Source: Pyrrhoderma lamaoense
Taxonomy: Eukaryota > Basidiomycota > Agaricomycetes > Hymenochaetales > Hymenochaetaceae
Assembly: GCA_002794735.1 (NCBI GenBank)
Contig: NBAZ01000001.1
Location: 124,001 to 188,000 of the forward strand
Direction: 5' to 3'
DNA length: 64,000 nt
Each line of letters opens with the position of its first letter. Within the stretch, counting starts at the first letter, position 1. Positions 46,001 through 59,561 of the stretch are shown here, one piece after another. The notes beneath the pieces are model-generated. The model was not told where the DNA came from and searched no databases. It was given only the letters and a program-made list of their open reading frames with translations. The translations under genes were made by a program, and so were the position numbers.

Positions 46001-49000
46001 CTAGATAGAATGGGTGTTGCTTTCATAGCACTCAGTCCACCTTGGTCCATATAATGAACCAGCGAAATCTAATTTCGTACTGAAGGCACAATTAAGCACA
46101 GCCGTATTCTGTGGTCTCCACAGTGTCCTATGCAAAGCATAGGGAACCCAAAGCAATAATTCATTTTGCTTTCCTACAATCCAACCATCTTTGTTCAAGG
46201 TCCACGAATGAACGACCTCATTAGACTCGTTAGTATTGCTTTTCTCTGTCTTTGATACACGGATAGTTCCATCCAGAGAACCAGTAACGATATATTGGCC
46301 ATCGGGAGAAAAGGCTATAGATTCTATAGGCCGTTCATGCCCATAAAATGGACCAGAAATGATGTCACCATTGCTTGCATCACATATATGAGTAGCACCA
46401 TCATATGAGCCGTAGGCTATATTCTTCATATCAGGGGATATTGCGGCGGGCCATAGGATTCCATAGTGAAATTCTGCGAGACCTACGGACATTCCACTTT
46501 CTGCAATCCATATCCTCTGAGTCCCATCACTAGATCCCGAATACAGCAGCGACCCATCTGTAGAAAAAGCAACAGATAACACACTATTTGAATGCCCTTC
46601 GTACGGCCCGGCAACTATAGTCCCCTCTTTTGCATCCCAGACGCATATAGATCCGTCAAGCATTCCGGTAAGGATTTGACTGCCTTCCACTAATAAGGCA
46701 ATTGAACAGATGTCATATTCTCCTTCAATTGGTTCGTACACTAGCTTCCCGCTTTGGAAGTCCCAAACCTGAATAATACCATATTTGGAACCCGAGGCAA
46801 TCAGTTTCCCATCTGAGGAGAAATTTACCGCCAATATTTCCTCAGGGTGACCCTTATAAGGCTCAAAGATGGAGGTACTGCTCTCTGAGTCCCATACTCG
46901 TATGGTCCCATCATCAGAGCAAGATAAAATACGAGTACCATCGGGGGAAAAGGCAACAGACCAAACAGTGCCAGTATGTTCGGTGAATGGACCTAGTGAG
47001 GATTCACCCGTTTTTGTGTTCCATACTCTGACTGAGTTATCTGCTGAACCTGATACTATTCGCGACCCATCCGGTGAGAAAGCCACCGTTGTGACACCTT
47101 GTGTGTGGCCAGTTAAGGGACCAAGGATCATATCACCGGTGTTCGCATCCCAAATCCGGACAGACATATCAAGCGATCCAGAGACAAGACGCTGACCATC
47201 AGCTGAAAATGCTACAGAGTATACGCTATTCGTGTGGCCCTCAAAGGCTTGGCTATAGTTGCCCCACGAGCTACGTCCCAAAGAGAGATGGAACCATCAT
47301 AAGATGCTGAGGCAAATCGTGATCCATCAGGAGAAAAGCATAGAGACTGTACATAATCAGTGTGGGCTTGAAGAAATCCAAACATGTTTCTCCCATTTAC
47401 TGAGTCCCAGATACAGATAGTCTTATCGATGGAGCTGGAAACAATACGGCTGCCATCGGGAGAGTAGCATAGACAATTGATGTCGTCTTTATGCCCTTCT
47501 AGATCTGTCGGCAAAAGCAAGCCGGTTCTAACATCCCAGACCCGAATTTTTCCTTCAAACGACCCGCAAGCAACATGCTTGTCGTTTGGAGAAGCAGAAA
47601 GAGTCAAAATCGCATCATTAACGCTGTCGTCCGCCTGGAGCTCTGAGAGAAGCAGACCAGTTTCTGCATCCCATACTCTAAGAATTCCATCGTGGGATCC
47701 TGAGTAAAATCGAGATCCGTCCCTCGAGAATGCGATAGAGTATATAAACTTGAATCCGTCAGGTCTGATAACCATCAAGGATGAGAGCTGATCCTTCGCT
47801 CCCTTTCTGATAACTTGGGTTAGAGAGTTTGAATTTTTGAGATAGTGAGCTGCAACTTTTGAGTGTTTTGAGGCGAATGGGAGAACTGATACATAGATAT
47901 GGGGTACACTCTGGGAAGCAGGAATGAAATATTGATTTACAAGGCGACGAGCATCAGCCAGAAATGAAGCTATTTCAGAATTATTTGACTGCATTCATAT
48001 TTGTAAGTAAGGGGGTGAATAAGTCATAATAACGATTATGGTAATTCTGCACTCACGGATACCCATTTGATAGCGTCAAGTAGTGACCAAGCACAATTAT
48101 CAAAACATTTGAGTAGACTCATCACTTCAAACCAGAATAGTAGGTTTGTATTCAAGAACCGCGATAAAAGCCTCAGTGTTTCTCCAGAATACGGTATATC
48201 ATTGAGATGCCTTGCCCAATTTTGACAGACGTAAACCAGGAAGGAAGGAATTTTTTCCTTTATACGATCCGTTAGCCAATCGATGTCGTCATTTCTGGAA
48301 AACGATGTTGTTAACCCACAAATATTAAAAGAAAGCCTGTCTGCCATGATTTCAAAACAACGATTTGCAATATAGCATTTTTGAGTAGGAATATTGATGA
48401 ACCAGGGATCCTTTGAACGATCCAGAGAAATCAAATAATCTCCAAAAGAAGCATGATAGAGTCTGACAGGATCTCCCGGGATGTAATGTAGTACAGATTT
48501 TAATCGTGACAAGTAAGGAAGTGGGGAAAACCCCAGAAAGTTCTCAATATCATTACTTGTAAGTGGCGTTTTCCCGAATAGAAGAATCCCAAAGAGTAGA
48601 CAACACCGGTCCCTGGAAGTAGGATCCTGCCATGAGATACCGGAGCTAGAAAGTACTGAAGAGTAAAGTTCGTCAAGTCCAAAACTACTCAGAGTGCGTG
48701 TATCCTTTACGAGACCCTCAAGTTTTCGAAATGGATCATCACTTCCTGAAACGAGTTTTATAACTGTTGAAGCCCATATGAAGAGACCAGCAGCTGCTTC
48801 GCCAAGTAGTACCATATTAGAGTCCCATGGCCAATCGCTCGGAATTCCGGAGTCATCGTCCTTTATTATCAAATCACGTAGTTCATGGTCAAGATAATTA
48901 AGGACATCTTGTTTGCTGGTTGGAGAAGTGTAGTCTAATTCAAGGACATGAACAAACTTTTTTCCAAGGAGACACCTTTCAATATCCTTTTCTGGTCTAC

Positions 49001-50931
49001 TAGTGATGAGAATCCGGAAGTTCTTAGGAAGCTTCGCGAACCCAGTTTCAAGAACTTGAAGTAAACTTTTTCTCGTGGCTGCATTTCCGCATTCATCTAA
49101 GGCGTCAAGAATAATAACAACGGGTCCCCCGATAGAGCTATTAGCAGTCTGAATGGGTTGTAGGATGAGTTTTTCGAACTGTTTCTCCGCAGATAACTTT
49201 TCGACACCGACGTTTCTTTTGAGAGAAGCGGTGATTTGTGCACAGAGTGATGAGTCAAAAAGTGCGAGGTTGTACGCTAAAGTTCTGATCACAGTGCTTG
49301 GATCACTTGAACTTTTTCCGCGCTCATAAAAGAGGTAAGTGGCCAGACGTGAAACATCAGAAAGATAATCCGACACAGTCATTGATATGGTGCTTTTCCC
49401 ACAACCTGCAGAACCGGATAGCCAAATCACATTCTCTTCGTCATCTGATAGAAGACGATAGATAAGTTCTTGACGAATAGAGATACACGTTTGCCCTAAA
49501 CATCGGGGACGGTAATATGTATCCATTTTACTAGGATCGAGAGATGCCAAGACTTGTCTCTGAACTAGTTTTAATCGGTATACGATTCTCAGCACTATTA
49601 CAGAAGTGGACTTACTGATTTCCTCAACGCCTTGGGATATTCTTGCTGAAACAAAGGCTGTTTGTAAATTAATATCCCCATCTATCTTCTTTTTCAGATT
49701 AGTTAAAGACTCAGAAAAGGCATTTATCTTCTCATTATCTCCAGGAGTCAACATCCGATCTAGTTATAGGATTAAGAGTTTCTCATTATGCATGATGAGT
49801 AACTGAATCCACTTACCGACAAACACCTGGCCTGAATAGTTACGGATATAAATGCTGCACTCGGTAATTTGTTGTAAGAGTAAGATAAGATCGTCTTCAA
49901 AGCGTACAATCTTATTCGGTAACTCCTGGGTATCTCTGACAAAATCGAATGAATCCTTCATGGTTTCTACGAGTCCCAATACCCTCTTGTCAGTCTGAAA
50001 CTGATGACGTATGACCTACCCAAGTCATTTTCCCTCAGCCATTACCATCCACAAAAAAGGTAATCATTTCACCAACCTTATACGCTGATGACGCCACCTG
50101 CCATGTAATACTCGCATAAGGATGTATCTGATACAATATAAATGTGGTTAAACTAAGTAATGCTTTCATCAGACCTGGAATAGCCCCTGCCTTAGATGCC
50201 TCGTCGAGAAAGGAAACCAGTCCCTCTAGATTATCCACGATAACCCCGAATGTTTCATATGTATCCCCGCATTTATCAACAAGATCAGAGATACTAGTAA
50301 AAGTAGATGAAGCTGACGTTAGAGATAATACAGAAGAACTTTGCGCGGCTTCCTGTAGAGCTAGAGCAGTTTCCTTCTCGATATTGGAAGTCACAAGTCG
50401 GAGGCATATTGTTCCCGTTGGGTCGGAGCTACCTGACTCGGCCAGGTATACACTTAGCTTGGCTGTATTGTGAAGCTTAGCCGCGGAAAAGGTGAACTAA
50501 AGGATTTTTCTTTACCTGGCTCTTCGCGGCATTTCAACAGAAGATCTGAGATGACAGCTTGTGTAGAACCTATACAAGGATCCCAACCATACGAAGAACT
50601 ATGCTTTATACTAATCAATAGTTGGGCACTTTGATCGCCTGAGCTCCTGTGGAGTATAAGTTGCCTAAGTCTGTCAATTTTCAGTGCAACCAAATAACAT
50701 ACAAAACAATCTTATCGTTCCAGTCCGGGATTTTGCTCTTTTTCACCGTTTTTGTACGTTTGATTTCGCCCCCTATTTCAACTTCCACATAGAGATCAGG
50801 AATCCGGCTATGTCTTAGTGAATAGGTCCATACGATGTCCCGAGCATATAGAACTGTATAGAATAATTTTATTGAAGGTCATAAATCCCGTTGCCGCTTT
50901 GCTTACCCTCGAGCGTGTATGGAACTAACAT
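46001..50931 (-). CDS. NLR-like STAND protein: C2-like, helical, NACHT and 12 WD40 repeats; one-base break
   Basis: Fungal NOD-like receptor; such proteins act in self/non-self and pathogen sensing. Minus-strand exons: 50907-50931, 50703-50853, 50516-50646, 50053-50462, 49817-49985, 48057-49759 and 46001-47988. With one base added in exon 7 they total 1526 codons, and every junction keeps phase. Start MLVPYTLEV runs into LYARDIVWT and RIPDLYVEVEIGGEIKRTK, a C2-like domain. A helical region follows, then NACHT with Walker A GSAGCGKST, Walker B VVIILDALDECG and ILITSRPEKDIE. About 12 WD40 repeats follow (GHTNSVYSVAFSADGQRLVS, GHTQGVTTVAFSPDGSRIVS and others), ending with the GWIVG...LLLWVP tail typical of Agaricomycete members. 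At 47244-47246 a T run (A run on plus) is one short: AKP is followed one frame over by FEGHTNSV. Confidence 0.92.
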
Positions 50932-51565
50932 GATTGTACAGTTAGAGGATTAAACGTCCAAGTTTCACTACGAGTATCTGATCGTGACATATTTCTCTCA
51001 CATCGATCACTTCATGGCGCCCATGTTTAGTGATTGATTATAAAAATCATTGAGTTAAAAGAGGAGTGGCTATTGAAAATGTCTATAATAAGAAGGTCGC
51101 TTTATCCGTTTTCTGACCGACGCGCTTAACTCCAAAGTTCCTAAGGTAACAAATACGGGTAATATTTATACATTGATCTCTGTCACGAAAGTCAAGGTTC
51201 GGATCCTGATGATCATGATGGTCGTTGTATTGATAATTGCGGAATTACATATATTTTCGAATCTGATAGAGTAGGGATAGGCCTTAGAGAGAAACTGTCG
51301 GAAGAAGAAATAACTATTATAAATTTATGTATAGTTCTGCTTAATTTATCTATCATTGGAACTCATCTTGATGAAACAGCAATGATTCCATAAAGAATTT
51401 ATTACTCAGTTTTCTCGAAGCTACCTATCAAAGATAAACTATATACTAGAAGACAGTCAGAGAATTAGAAGAATAAAAACATGGTTATTACTTGTACCAG
51501 CACAAGTTCAAGAAGAATGTGAACCTAGCACTAGCTAAAGTTCATAATCAAGAAAGGATGTACGT
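50932..51565. other. Intergenic, nothing recognised
   Basis: 5' side of the NLR-like gene and 3' side of the zinc-finger gene, both on the minus strand. No supported frame or RNA gene. Confidence 0.45.
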
Positions 51566-54500
51566 TCACGTATTCAGGCTAAATGAAAACATTAAACTTG
51601 AGCTAGCACCAGGATGGTCAAACTGCCTTCCCCCACCATAATAACCTCCGCCACCTGAGCTGGGCTTCGTGTAATTCGTGAGGTCTCCGCCGAGTACTAC
51701 AGCGGGACCAGGTAAACGGCCCGTCCAGCCGCAAGGGTGGTAAGGCGCTAGCTCATAGTTCCTACGACGTTCTGCACGTGCAGCAACCTCTGCCTCAGTA
51801 AGTCCGGACGGGTCTTCGTTTTCATCAACACCGCTTGAGAAGGAATCGCGTTCTTCATAAGCACCGGTAGTAGAATCGTATCCCGGAGAAACTGGTGGTA
51901 AGGGTGCTGCAGTTCTAGCACGCGTCGGCGAGAGAGAATAGTTCTGTAAGGAGTTAGGTATCCAATGACTTGGTGAAGGTGCACGTCGACGACGTTTAGG
52001 TCGTGGCTCTCCCGAAGTGTTACGATCCATCCCACCCTCTGTCGTGTAACCTTCTCCTACATTTGAAGATACAGCTATTGTAGATGAGGGAGATGTCGAT
52101 GCGGAGACTATTGAATGAGAAGGATACCTTCCACGTGACGGTGAGAGCGGCGCCGGACCAGATTGATAACGGACCGAAGCGGTAGAAGAAGGATATGCAG
52201 AACTAGACGAATCGCCCAAGTCAGCATTAACACTCGATTGACTGATAGTAGATAATCCACGTGATCGAGTCCGGCCTCGATGCTGAGTGGCAGGTGTCTC
52301 CGGCGGTGCCGGATGAGGTATAGGATCACCATCTTGAACTTGTCTACCATCGCGTTCTCGCTCTGCGCGACGCACATCTGGATTGGTCTTCTCTCGAGCC
52401 ATAATAGAACTTGAAGATATTGGGAAGGTAGGTGAGGATAAAGATATAGACGACTCTGTTTTAGCCCGGGATGCTGTGGTTTGAGAAGAATTCGGGCTTT
52501 GTTTAGCGTTGGCTAGTCGTACACTACAACGACGGGTGTGCCTGTTCAGGTTTGACGCAACGCTGAAACGGCGACCACAGATACTGCAGACGAATGCTGG
52601 TTATGCAAAGGTGATATGAAAGTGCAGTGAAGAATGTTATAAGGTCACAGTCAAGGAGGAGAAAGGCAAGCCAGGTGGTAATCATTCGAGTCCAAGCAAT
52701 ATTTATATAAGGACAGAGATAAACATGAGGATAACCGTTCAAAAGGTGGAGTATAGATTGCCGAAAGATGTTGTACCAAGACAACCAGATATACAACGCC
52801 ATTCGTCCGAAGGTCAACCGAGGAAAACCGTTCACCAAGTAAATCAATCAATGTTGAATGCGGGATATGCGGAGAGTGAATCGCCAATTAAACATAAAAT
52901 TCAAGCCAATAATGACATTAGCATTATGCATGATAGATCATGCAGTACCGGATTGCCATTAGCGGAGAAAGGATGAGTGCAGGCGCGTAGTTAAACACAG
53001 GTGAATCAAGATCGCGAGGTAAGGTGAGTCGCGTATTTCGGAGTTTCATGTGTGTGGTTCACATTGATAGTTCATCCGAGTTTATTTTAGGTTACCATCC
53101 GATTGATGGAGAATCGCAGGAGGGATTCGCAGAGATACGATCCGAACATGCAGATACAGTACGGCGGAGAAGACCAAGTAAATAGAGGGCCATATGACAT
53201 TCGTGAAACGCAGAGAAATGAAGTAAAGCGAAGATCAAATGATCAGTTAGTAATGTGTTTTCTTAGTAAAACAGTGATTTACTATTGAAAAGAAAAGAAA
53301 AAAGCAACATATGTTGCAGAAGTATGTGGACGTCGATAAGATATGATACTCAACCGACGGTAAGTAAATGAATGATGCAAAATGAAGCGAAGCAATGAGG
53401 TAGATCATGAGGTAAATCAAGTATTAAATACTGACCTTTCTCCCCTGTGTGTACAAGAAGATGCTGGAGTCCGTGTGGTCAATTATCAGGGGTACGAACG
53501 AAGGTAATCGTTAATGCAGTTACAGCCGGATGAAGCACCGTATGGTTTAAGTATACCAGTCGTCGTACGTACACCATTGGTCATCGAACCATATAATTGG
53601 TACAGTTTTGGAGGCGATTCGGGAGATGATTCGTTTCCATTCCCCATTGGTAGTCATCAATCGAGTGCGGACGCAATGGGATGCCCAAGGGCAGCGTGTA
53701 TGCGGTGAATCGGATGGAGATTGTAAACCCAAGGAAAGAAGAACAGGCAATAGCTCGTCAGTATTTTAGTTTTTAACCGTAATTTACAACTGTATGACCA
53801 AAAAAGAGAAATTGAACATAGAAAAGACGTCGGCGATGGCCGCGAAGCGCAACAGAAGAAAGCCAAAGGGCAAGTAAATTGCACATTCTCTATCAAGAAC
53901 ATACAGAGAAATTCAAGATGATCGTCTGTGAATCATTTGAAGGCTAAATGAGAGAGTAATTTGTATGTAAAAGTGGCTCGGAGCATGAGATAAATGTTTA
54001 AGCTCGATTAGTGACGTAGACGACACATTCGGTCTCATTCACATTCATATAACCGGAATGTCCCATAGAAAAAGTTTCAGATAAAGCGGAAAATGGCTGC
54101 ATTGAAGTAGAAGCTCTAGTTCCAGGGACGCTCGGGCGGAGTGTTTTGTAGATGAGTGTGAGATAAAACTATAAGTTCAAGGGAAAAATTGCGAATATGC
54201 ATGACGCACGTGGCCTCATGAATTTCGGAGCATGAGCTGCATTAAAGAATACAGATAGAAGGAGATAAAGTGGTCCGTATATTCGGCGGGAAGCGTGAAT
54301 AAACTTTGAAGGAAATGGCGAAGAAAAATCTACATAAGCGGAGCAACTGACTTACCTTTCGTAATGTACTAGGTCGGTCAAAGCTCTTGTGACACATCCA
54401 ACACGGATGATTTCGTTTTCTATCCTTCGTTTTTGCCGTCACTGTAGATTGTGATGCCTTTCCAGAGCAACTTTGAGCGACGCTCGTGGACACTGCTTTA

Positions 54501-56547
54501 GTTGGAGCTAAAGAGGGAGGAGTCGGCGGTGATAGATTACTGCGTTGAGAGGGATCAGAAGATATGGTATCAAAAGCAGCTCTTGAAGAGGGGGAACGAT
54601 TATTTAGTTGGTACGCAATTGTAGAAGGGCCCGGTCCAGCGCTACTAGAAGTTGGAGAGTAGATGCTTGTGCTGTCGCCATGATAGTTAAACAAGCTCGA
54701 AATATATGTATTTGTATCTTGCTGTAAATGAGGAACAGGGGAAGTCTTTTCCGTCCCTGACGCCACGGTCCTTGTTGCCTTCGAAGCAGCATAAGCGGAA
54801 GCTTTCGATTCGTTTGCTAGCCTTGTATCCAACACAGTTCCTGTACTAGGCTCGTAAAAACCTAATTGATAGTTTTGAAATGACATATTTTGTGGCGCAG
54901 AAGCCTGTTGCTGTGATAAACTTTCTGAAACCGAAGCTCGCATGGACCGTGTCCTTAGAGGGGGTGTCACTGATGACATATCAGAGCTAGTTTGGGCCCC
55001 AGGATCAAACCCGGCCGAGTTTGAATCATCAGGTATGGAGACATAATTACTAGTTATACATTGAGAAGAATAGTTCGATGAATTCAGGTTAGGCATGCCG
55101 TAATCGGGTAAGGATAGCATGGGGCTTGGAGAGTTCGTTTGTTTCTCGTGGGACGGTAGAGAAACAGTAGGATCGGAAGGTTGAGAAAGGTTTACACTAG
55201 AATTCCTGTCCAAACTATGTGAATTTTTTCCAGGTATAGACCAATTTGGAACCTACAGTTTATCATAGTTAGTCATAGAATCAGCGAGAAGACGGAAGTT
55301 AGTACCATATCCCTCATTCCTGAGGACACGGTAAGTTGTGCTGTCAAATTCAGAGATGACGAAGTCGAGGCATCTGTAGAGAACGTATACGGGTTTGGGA
55401 ACGACGAAGATCGTGCGCGTTCCTGGTCTGAGCAAGGTGTCACGGTACAGAATTGGGAAGATGGGTCACTTGCGGATCGTGATCGGATTCCAGCATTAGT
55501 GTTTACAGTCGTGGTCAATGATGAATCAACAATTGAGGAACTCGAGGCATAAACCTGCCCTTCTGAATCCCGTCCCACGCCAGGAGCAAAGAAGACCGAG
55601 ATTGGTTCGCTTTGAGGTATAGCGGGACCGGATCCCACACTGAAGTCCGATAGAAATCTATCTCGGCTGTTCTCTAGTGCTTCGTCTGCGAAAGCCGATG
55701 TCCGCGACGAGGAGTTTGTATACCATTGCGATGGATTCGTAGTTGATTGATTCCACGTGATCTGTGAGCAAGAATAACCAGATCCAGATTCAGAAGAATA
55801 TCCTATTTCATCGGGTTTGTACGAGCTTAGTAATTTGTTTACCCCTCTCGGGTCAATCCGTGCTTCACTGGTCATTCGTCCACGGTTGTCGTTCCCTACG
55901 TCGTCTTCGTCATCGTCGTCGCCGCCGCCGGCGTCTGCGGGCGTGACGACAGGAACGTTTGGCATGTTGGGCAAATGTAAAGTTTTATATTCTATTCGTT
56001 TCCCCTTTGAAGTTGGCCCAGTGCTATTCACCAGTTGAAACCCAGCCAAAGAGGCAATGCAAGAAATAGACGCTCCGTCTTGAGTACTAAAGTAGCGGTC
56101 TCCGTCGCCGAAGCGTGTGCTTGTTATCGTATGTGTGTACGAAGCCATGTCGTCCGAGATCAGTTCCGCAGTGGGTATTGATGTTCTCACTGCTCGGGGA
56201 CCTAATGTCTTTGTTTCGTCTGATGATTTAGGCGTCGTTGGAGAGTTTGTGTCCCTTACTGAAGTGGCCACAGATGTGAGTATACTTGAGGATCCCGAGG
56301 ATCCTGCCGCTGTGGAGAATCTATTGGCTTCGGAGAATATGATAGAAAGGTCCCCGCTGTTACTAATACTAACGTTATCGCCGCGCCTTCGTTGATGCGC
56401 CTGCGGCGTCGTCGGGCACGCTCGCTGTCCGCCAAATTCTGGTAGTTGACAGGGATAAGTAAAGTAAGCGCCCGGAATGGCAGTAGTCCAAGGTTCGCTG
56501 AATTCTCTGCAAGGATTCTGCAGTCGCGCTAGTGTAATTGAGTCCAC
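51566..56547 (-). CDS. C2H2 zinc-finger transcription factor with micro-exon and two long introns
   Basis: Probable DNA-binding regulator. Minus-strand exons: about 55306-56547, 54356-55252, 53436-53463 (28 nt) and 51566-52596, all in phase. Finger 1 is split: HPCWMCHKSFDRPSTLRK ends exon 2 and HLLVHTGEK is the micro-exon; finger 2, AFVCSICGRRFSVASNLNRH, opens the last exon. Together these give two classical C2H2 fingers with the TGEK linker. The rest is Ser/Thr/Pro-rich, with a DDDDEDD stretch in exon 1 and a KRRRR cluster and Gly/Tyr-rich end in the last exon. The introns around the micro-exon are 892 and 839 bp, far longer than others in this window. The 5' end is uncertain: 56547 is a GTG, and a more upstream exon starting MASGRMASG near 56866 may supply the ATG. 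Confidence 0.82.
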
Positions 56548-59415
56548 ACGCTATCTTATACTCACGACCCCTGGCTTAACTTGCTGCGGCCTATTATATA
56601 CTAAATCTCGTTAAAGCTTGTCCGAGTCTGTGATCATACATCAGATTTAGAATTCACAGGAAATTTGTACTTTGGAAGCGTCCTTACAGGCTCAGATCTG
56701 ATATGAACTGCTTCTCCGGCGCATGCACACCTCAAGTTTCTCGTTACGACTCGGAAAGCAGGGGCTTCGTCTGTTCGCTGGGTACATCCAGGGCTTCCGC
56801 AATCAGAGAAGTGCTATTTCTATGTGTTCTAGAAGATTGCCCAGATGCCATGCGCCCAGATGCCATAAGTCCTAATTCAGCCGCTGTTTCAGATTCATGT
56901 CTTTGGCTAGTACATGCACTGTAGAGTACCAAGTAAGCCGCTGAGTTTATCTTTTTTGTTTATTGACAATTATTAATCCAGCCCTTTTGTTCCGAGCGAC
57001 TACCAACATATGAACGTACACCTCCTATACTTCATGTCTTGGACTGATTTATAAATCCACTCTGTTAATTCATACTTTCGGAGTTACCGTCAACCTGTGC
57101 AAGTTAATCGATCCTTCACCTCACAGGTCCTTTACGCAGTGGCTTCGGCCCTCAACGGCTGATTACATTCTTCCATTCACTTTTATCCTTCTGTTCTTTC
57201 TTTTCATCTCTGCGTCCTTAATGTTTTTTGCCGCCTTCTTTCCCCGCAGATGTCAACGCAGACGCCACATCAATTCAAGGCGCTTCGTTCATGATTCTCT
57301 ATCTTGTCTACGTGTCTTACTCATTGAACTATGATATGTCTTTTAAGATGAATTATTTTGAGACTATTAAAAGCTACAAGTTAATTGTGCCACAAGAGTT
57401 TTCACTGGTACTTACCCATAAAGGAGTGTTTGATTCCTCTTACAATAGATACGGTTTGTATTTTATGTGCTAATGGAGTTTCGTTCAGATTAATTCAGAA
57501 CCCCTGACCATTGTTGTCTTGCTTACTGCAAAAAATTACGTATAAACGATTTGAATCGACCCTTGGTCTCTTTTTTCCATTTTTTGAATTATTGCCGCAC
57601 TTAAGGCATGCGTAATTTGAATTTCCCATCCCGAAGAACAAGTCCGGTATATTAGTTCCTGTTTTAGTGTTTACTTGTCATTGTGTCTCTTGCGATAGAA
57701 CACATCAACTGAATTAACTGACGTTGAACAACACTTGAAAATTAAAATAAATTCTGCGTAGGTGAGGTGAAAGGTGAATAAAAAGGACAGCCTCGACTTA
57801 ACAGCAAATCGATAAAATCTAGTCGGCTTATAGGAAAGAAGTGAACCGGGAAGACTGACATGAGATCGCGGAGTTCATTTGCGCCCAAATCATCCACGAA
57901 CACCCGGGTAATTGGTCAATAGATATTTAGGGGTCCAAGTACAATCGGAATTTTGTGAATAGAGAACGCCATAGATAGTCACAGTCAGTGAGGGCTATTG
58001 TCCTTCTTGAAATCTGTTGAGGCTAAAACTAGCATTCCACTCGTCATAGTTAGTATCACTGTTGAGTTCGCAATTAAGCTTACCCTCGTACTCCTCGGTA
58101 TAAGGATGGAGTGATACAATGGAGTAATTCACTCTTCAAAAACTCCCAAGATCAGAAAACGCTTGAACAAACTACCCCAATCGCCAAAGTCCCAGGTCGT
58201 CGAGCTTTAGGAAAATGCAGCGCTCATCGTTCCCGACCTTCTTAGCTTCTAGCCAAACAAGAAAAAGAAAGAGATTATTGTCGTCATCTCTAGACCGATA
58301 CGTGCAACGAAAATCCTTTTGACACCAACGTCCCTCCGCGGCAGTGGAGTTCGTCATTCCAGACGAAAGAAGGAACTGTTACTCGCTGGAGGCCCAGAAT
58401 ACTGTACCCGAGAACTCCAGCGTGGCTCCGGTAGGGAAGGTCGTTTGCGGGAAGCCTCTGTAGCAATAACCACGCTCAGGAGAATATACTCGGACAATAA
58501 TGTATGCAAATGGGCCGAGCAAAAACTCTCCTTATTATAGAAATAATCAAATAGATGAAAAAATAAATTAGCAGATAAGGAACGATTAGTGTATCAGATT
58601 TGCTACACGCTTCAGGTTTATAAGATATACTCACTCATTGGAGAATTCCTTGCTATAGTGTATAAAGCAATATAAAGAGAATTTATATTACAGATACAAT
58701 CCGTGATCACTACGACAATGAAGTTTATCCTGTATGTGCTAGACTGGTTCATCCGGTTGTCTACTTCTGAAGTTATTGCCGTTATTAATAGCAGCAATGC
58801 ACATTTAGATTACTTTTAGACTGCAAGGTTCCCCCCCCCCCCCCTCTCTTCTAGTTATTCAGTAGTCAATGACATCACATAGCCTTGAGGGTAAAGTGAT
58901 GCATATTCCTACGAGAGCTACTTTGATCGGTAGAGGACACCTGGCTGCAAGACACAACATTGCCCCCACCTCCCACTCACTTCGTTCTGATTTGAGCAAT
59001 CTGCTTTGAGACTAGTCAAGATCCCAGCAGATACCGCGATCAGGATCGGTATCAATCACAATATCAAATTTTTAACAATAATGCAACCAGTATCGATAAT
59101 ATCTGCCCGCGCGAAGCTCCTGAAGAAGCTAAGCAGCTGTACGTACACACATCTCGTGTACGTACTGCTATTGAACCTTCTTAATTCCACTATGGGATGA
59201 GAGACGATCATTAGGAACTGTCTTCTTGTAAAGGCCTGAAAGCCGTAATCCGGAATCACTTGAGCTAAGTAACTTAATAAACCAAGATAATCAGGAGATG
59301 AAATTCTTGTGAATCTATAAAAATGATATAAACACGTAGTCTTCATTTGTGACAAAACAGAAAGTCTAAAGTTATGTGGCCGGCTCATGTATTACGTAAT
59401 TTTTAGTTCAAAAAC
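56548..59415. other. 2.9-kb intergenic region; possible 5' exon of the zinc-finger gene
   Basis: A reverse-strand frame at 56744-56932 (SSRTHRNSTSLIAEALD) could be the first exon of the zinc-finger gene. Otherwise there are only short unsupported frames. A run of 14 C lies at 58831-58844. No RNA genes or transposon signs seen before the tRNA. Confidence 0.45.
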
Positions 59416-59489
59416 GGCCGGTTAGCTCAGTTGGTTAGAGCGTGGTGCTAATAACGCCAAGGTCGCGGGTTCGACCCCCGTACGGGCCA
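59416..59489 (+). tRNA. tRNA-Ile (AAT)
   Basis: 74-nt cloverleaf: acceptor GGCCGGT with ACGGGCC plus discriminator A, D arm AGCTC..GAGC, anticodon stem TGGTG with CGCCA around loop CTAATAA (anticodon AAT), T arm CGGGTTCGACCCCCG. No intron. It lies 73 bp from the 3' end of the minus-strand DUF2855 gene. Confidence 0.95.
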
Positions 59490-59561
59490 CTTATACTAGT
59501 TTCTTTTTCAATCTCCCATTTATACATCAAGAAAGTACGTGCACAATCAATAGAGCAAGTG

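Noticed and set aside
50646..50703. Apparent frameshifts in the N-terminus of the NLR-like gene
   Set aside because: Two introns of normal size (50647-50702 and 50463-50515) restore the frame, so no base is missing there.
57228..57473. Plus-strand frame near a CT-rich stretch
   Set aside because: Weak composition, no homology and no linked exon; probably part of the zinc-finger gene's upstream region.
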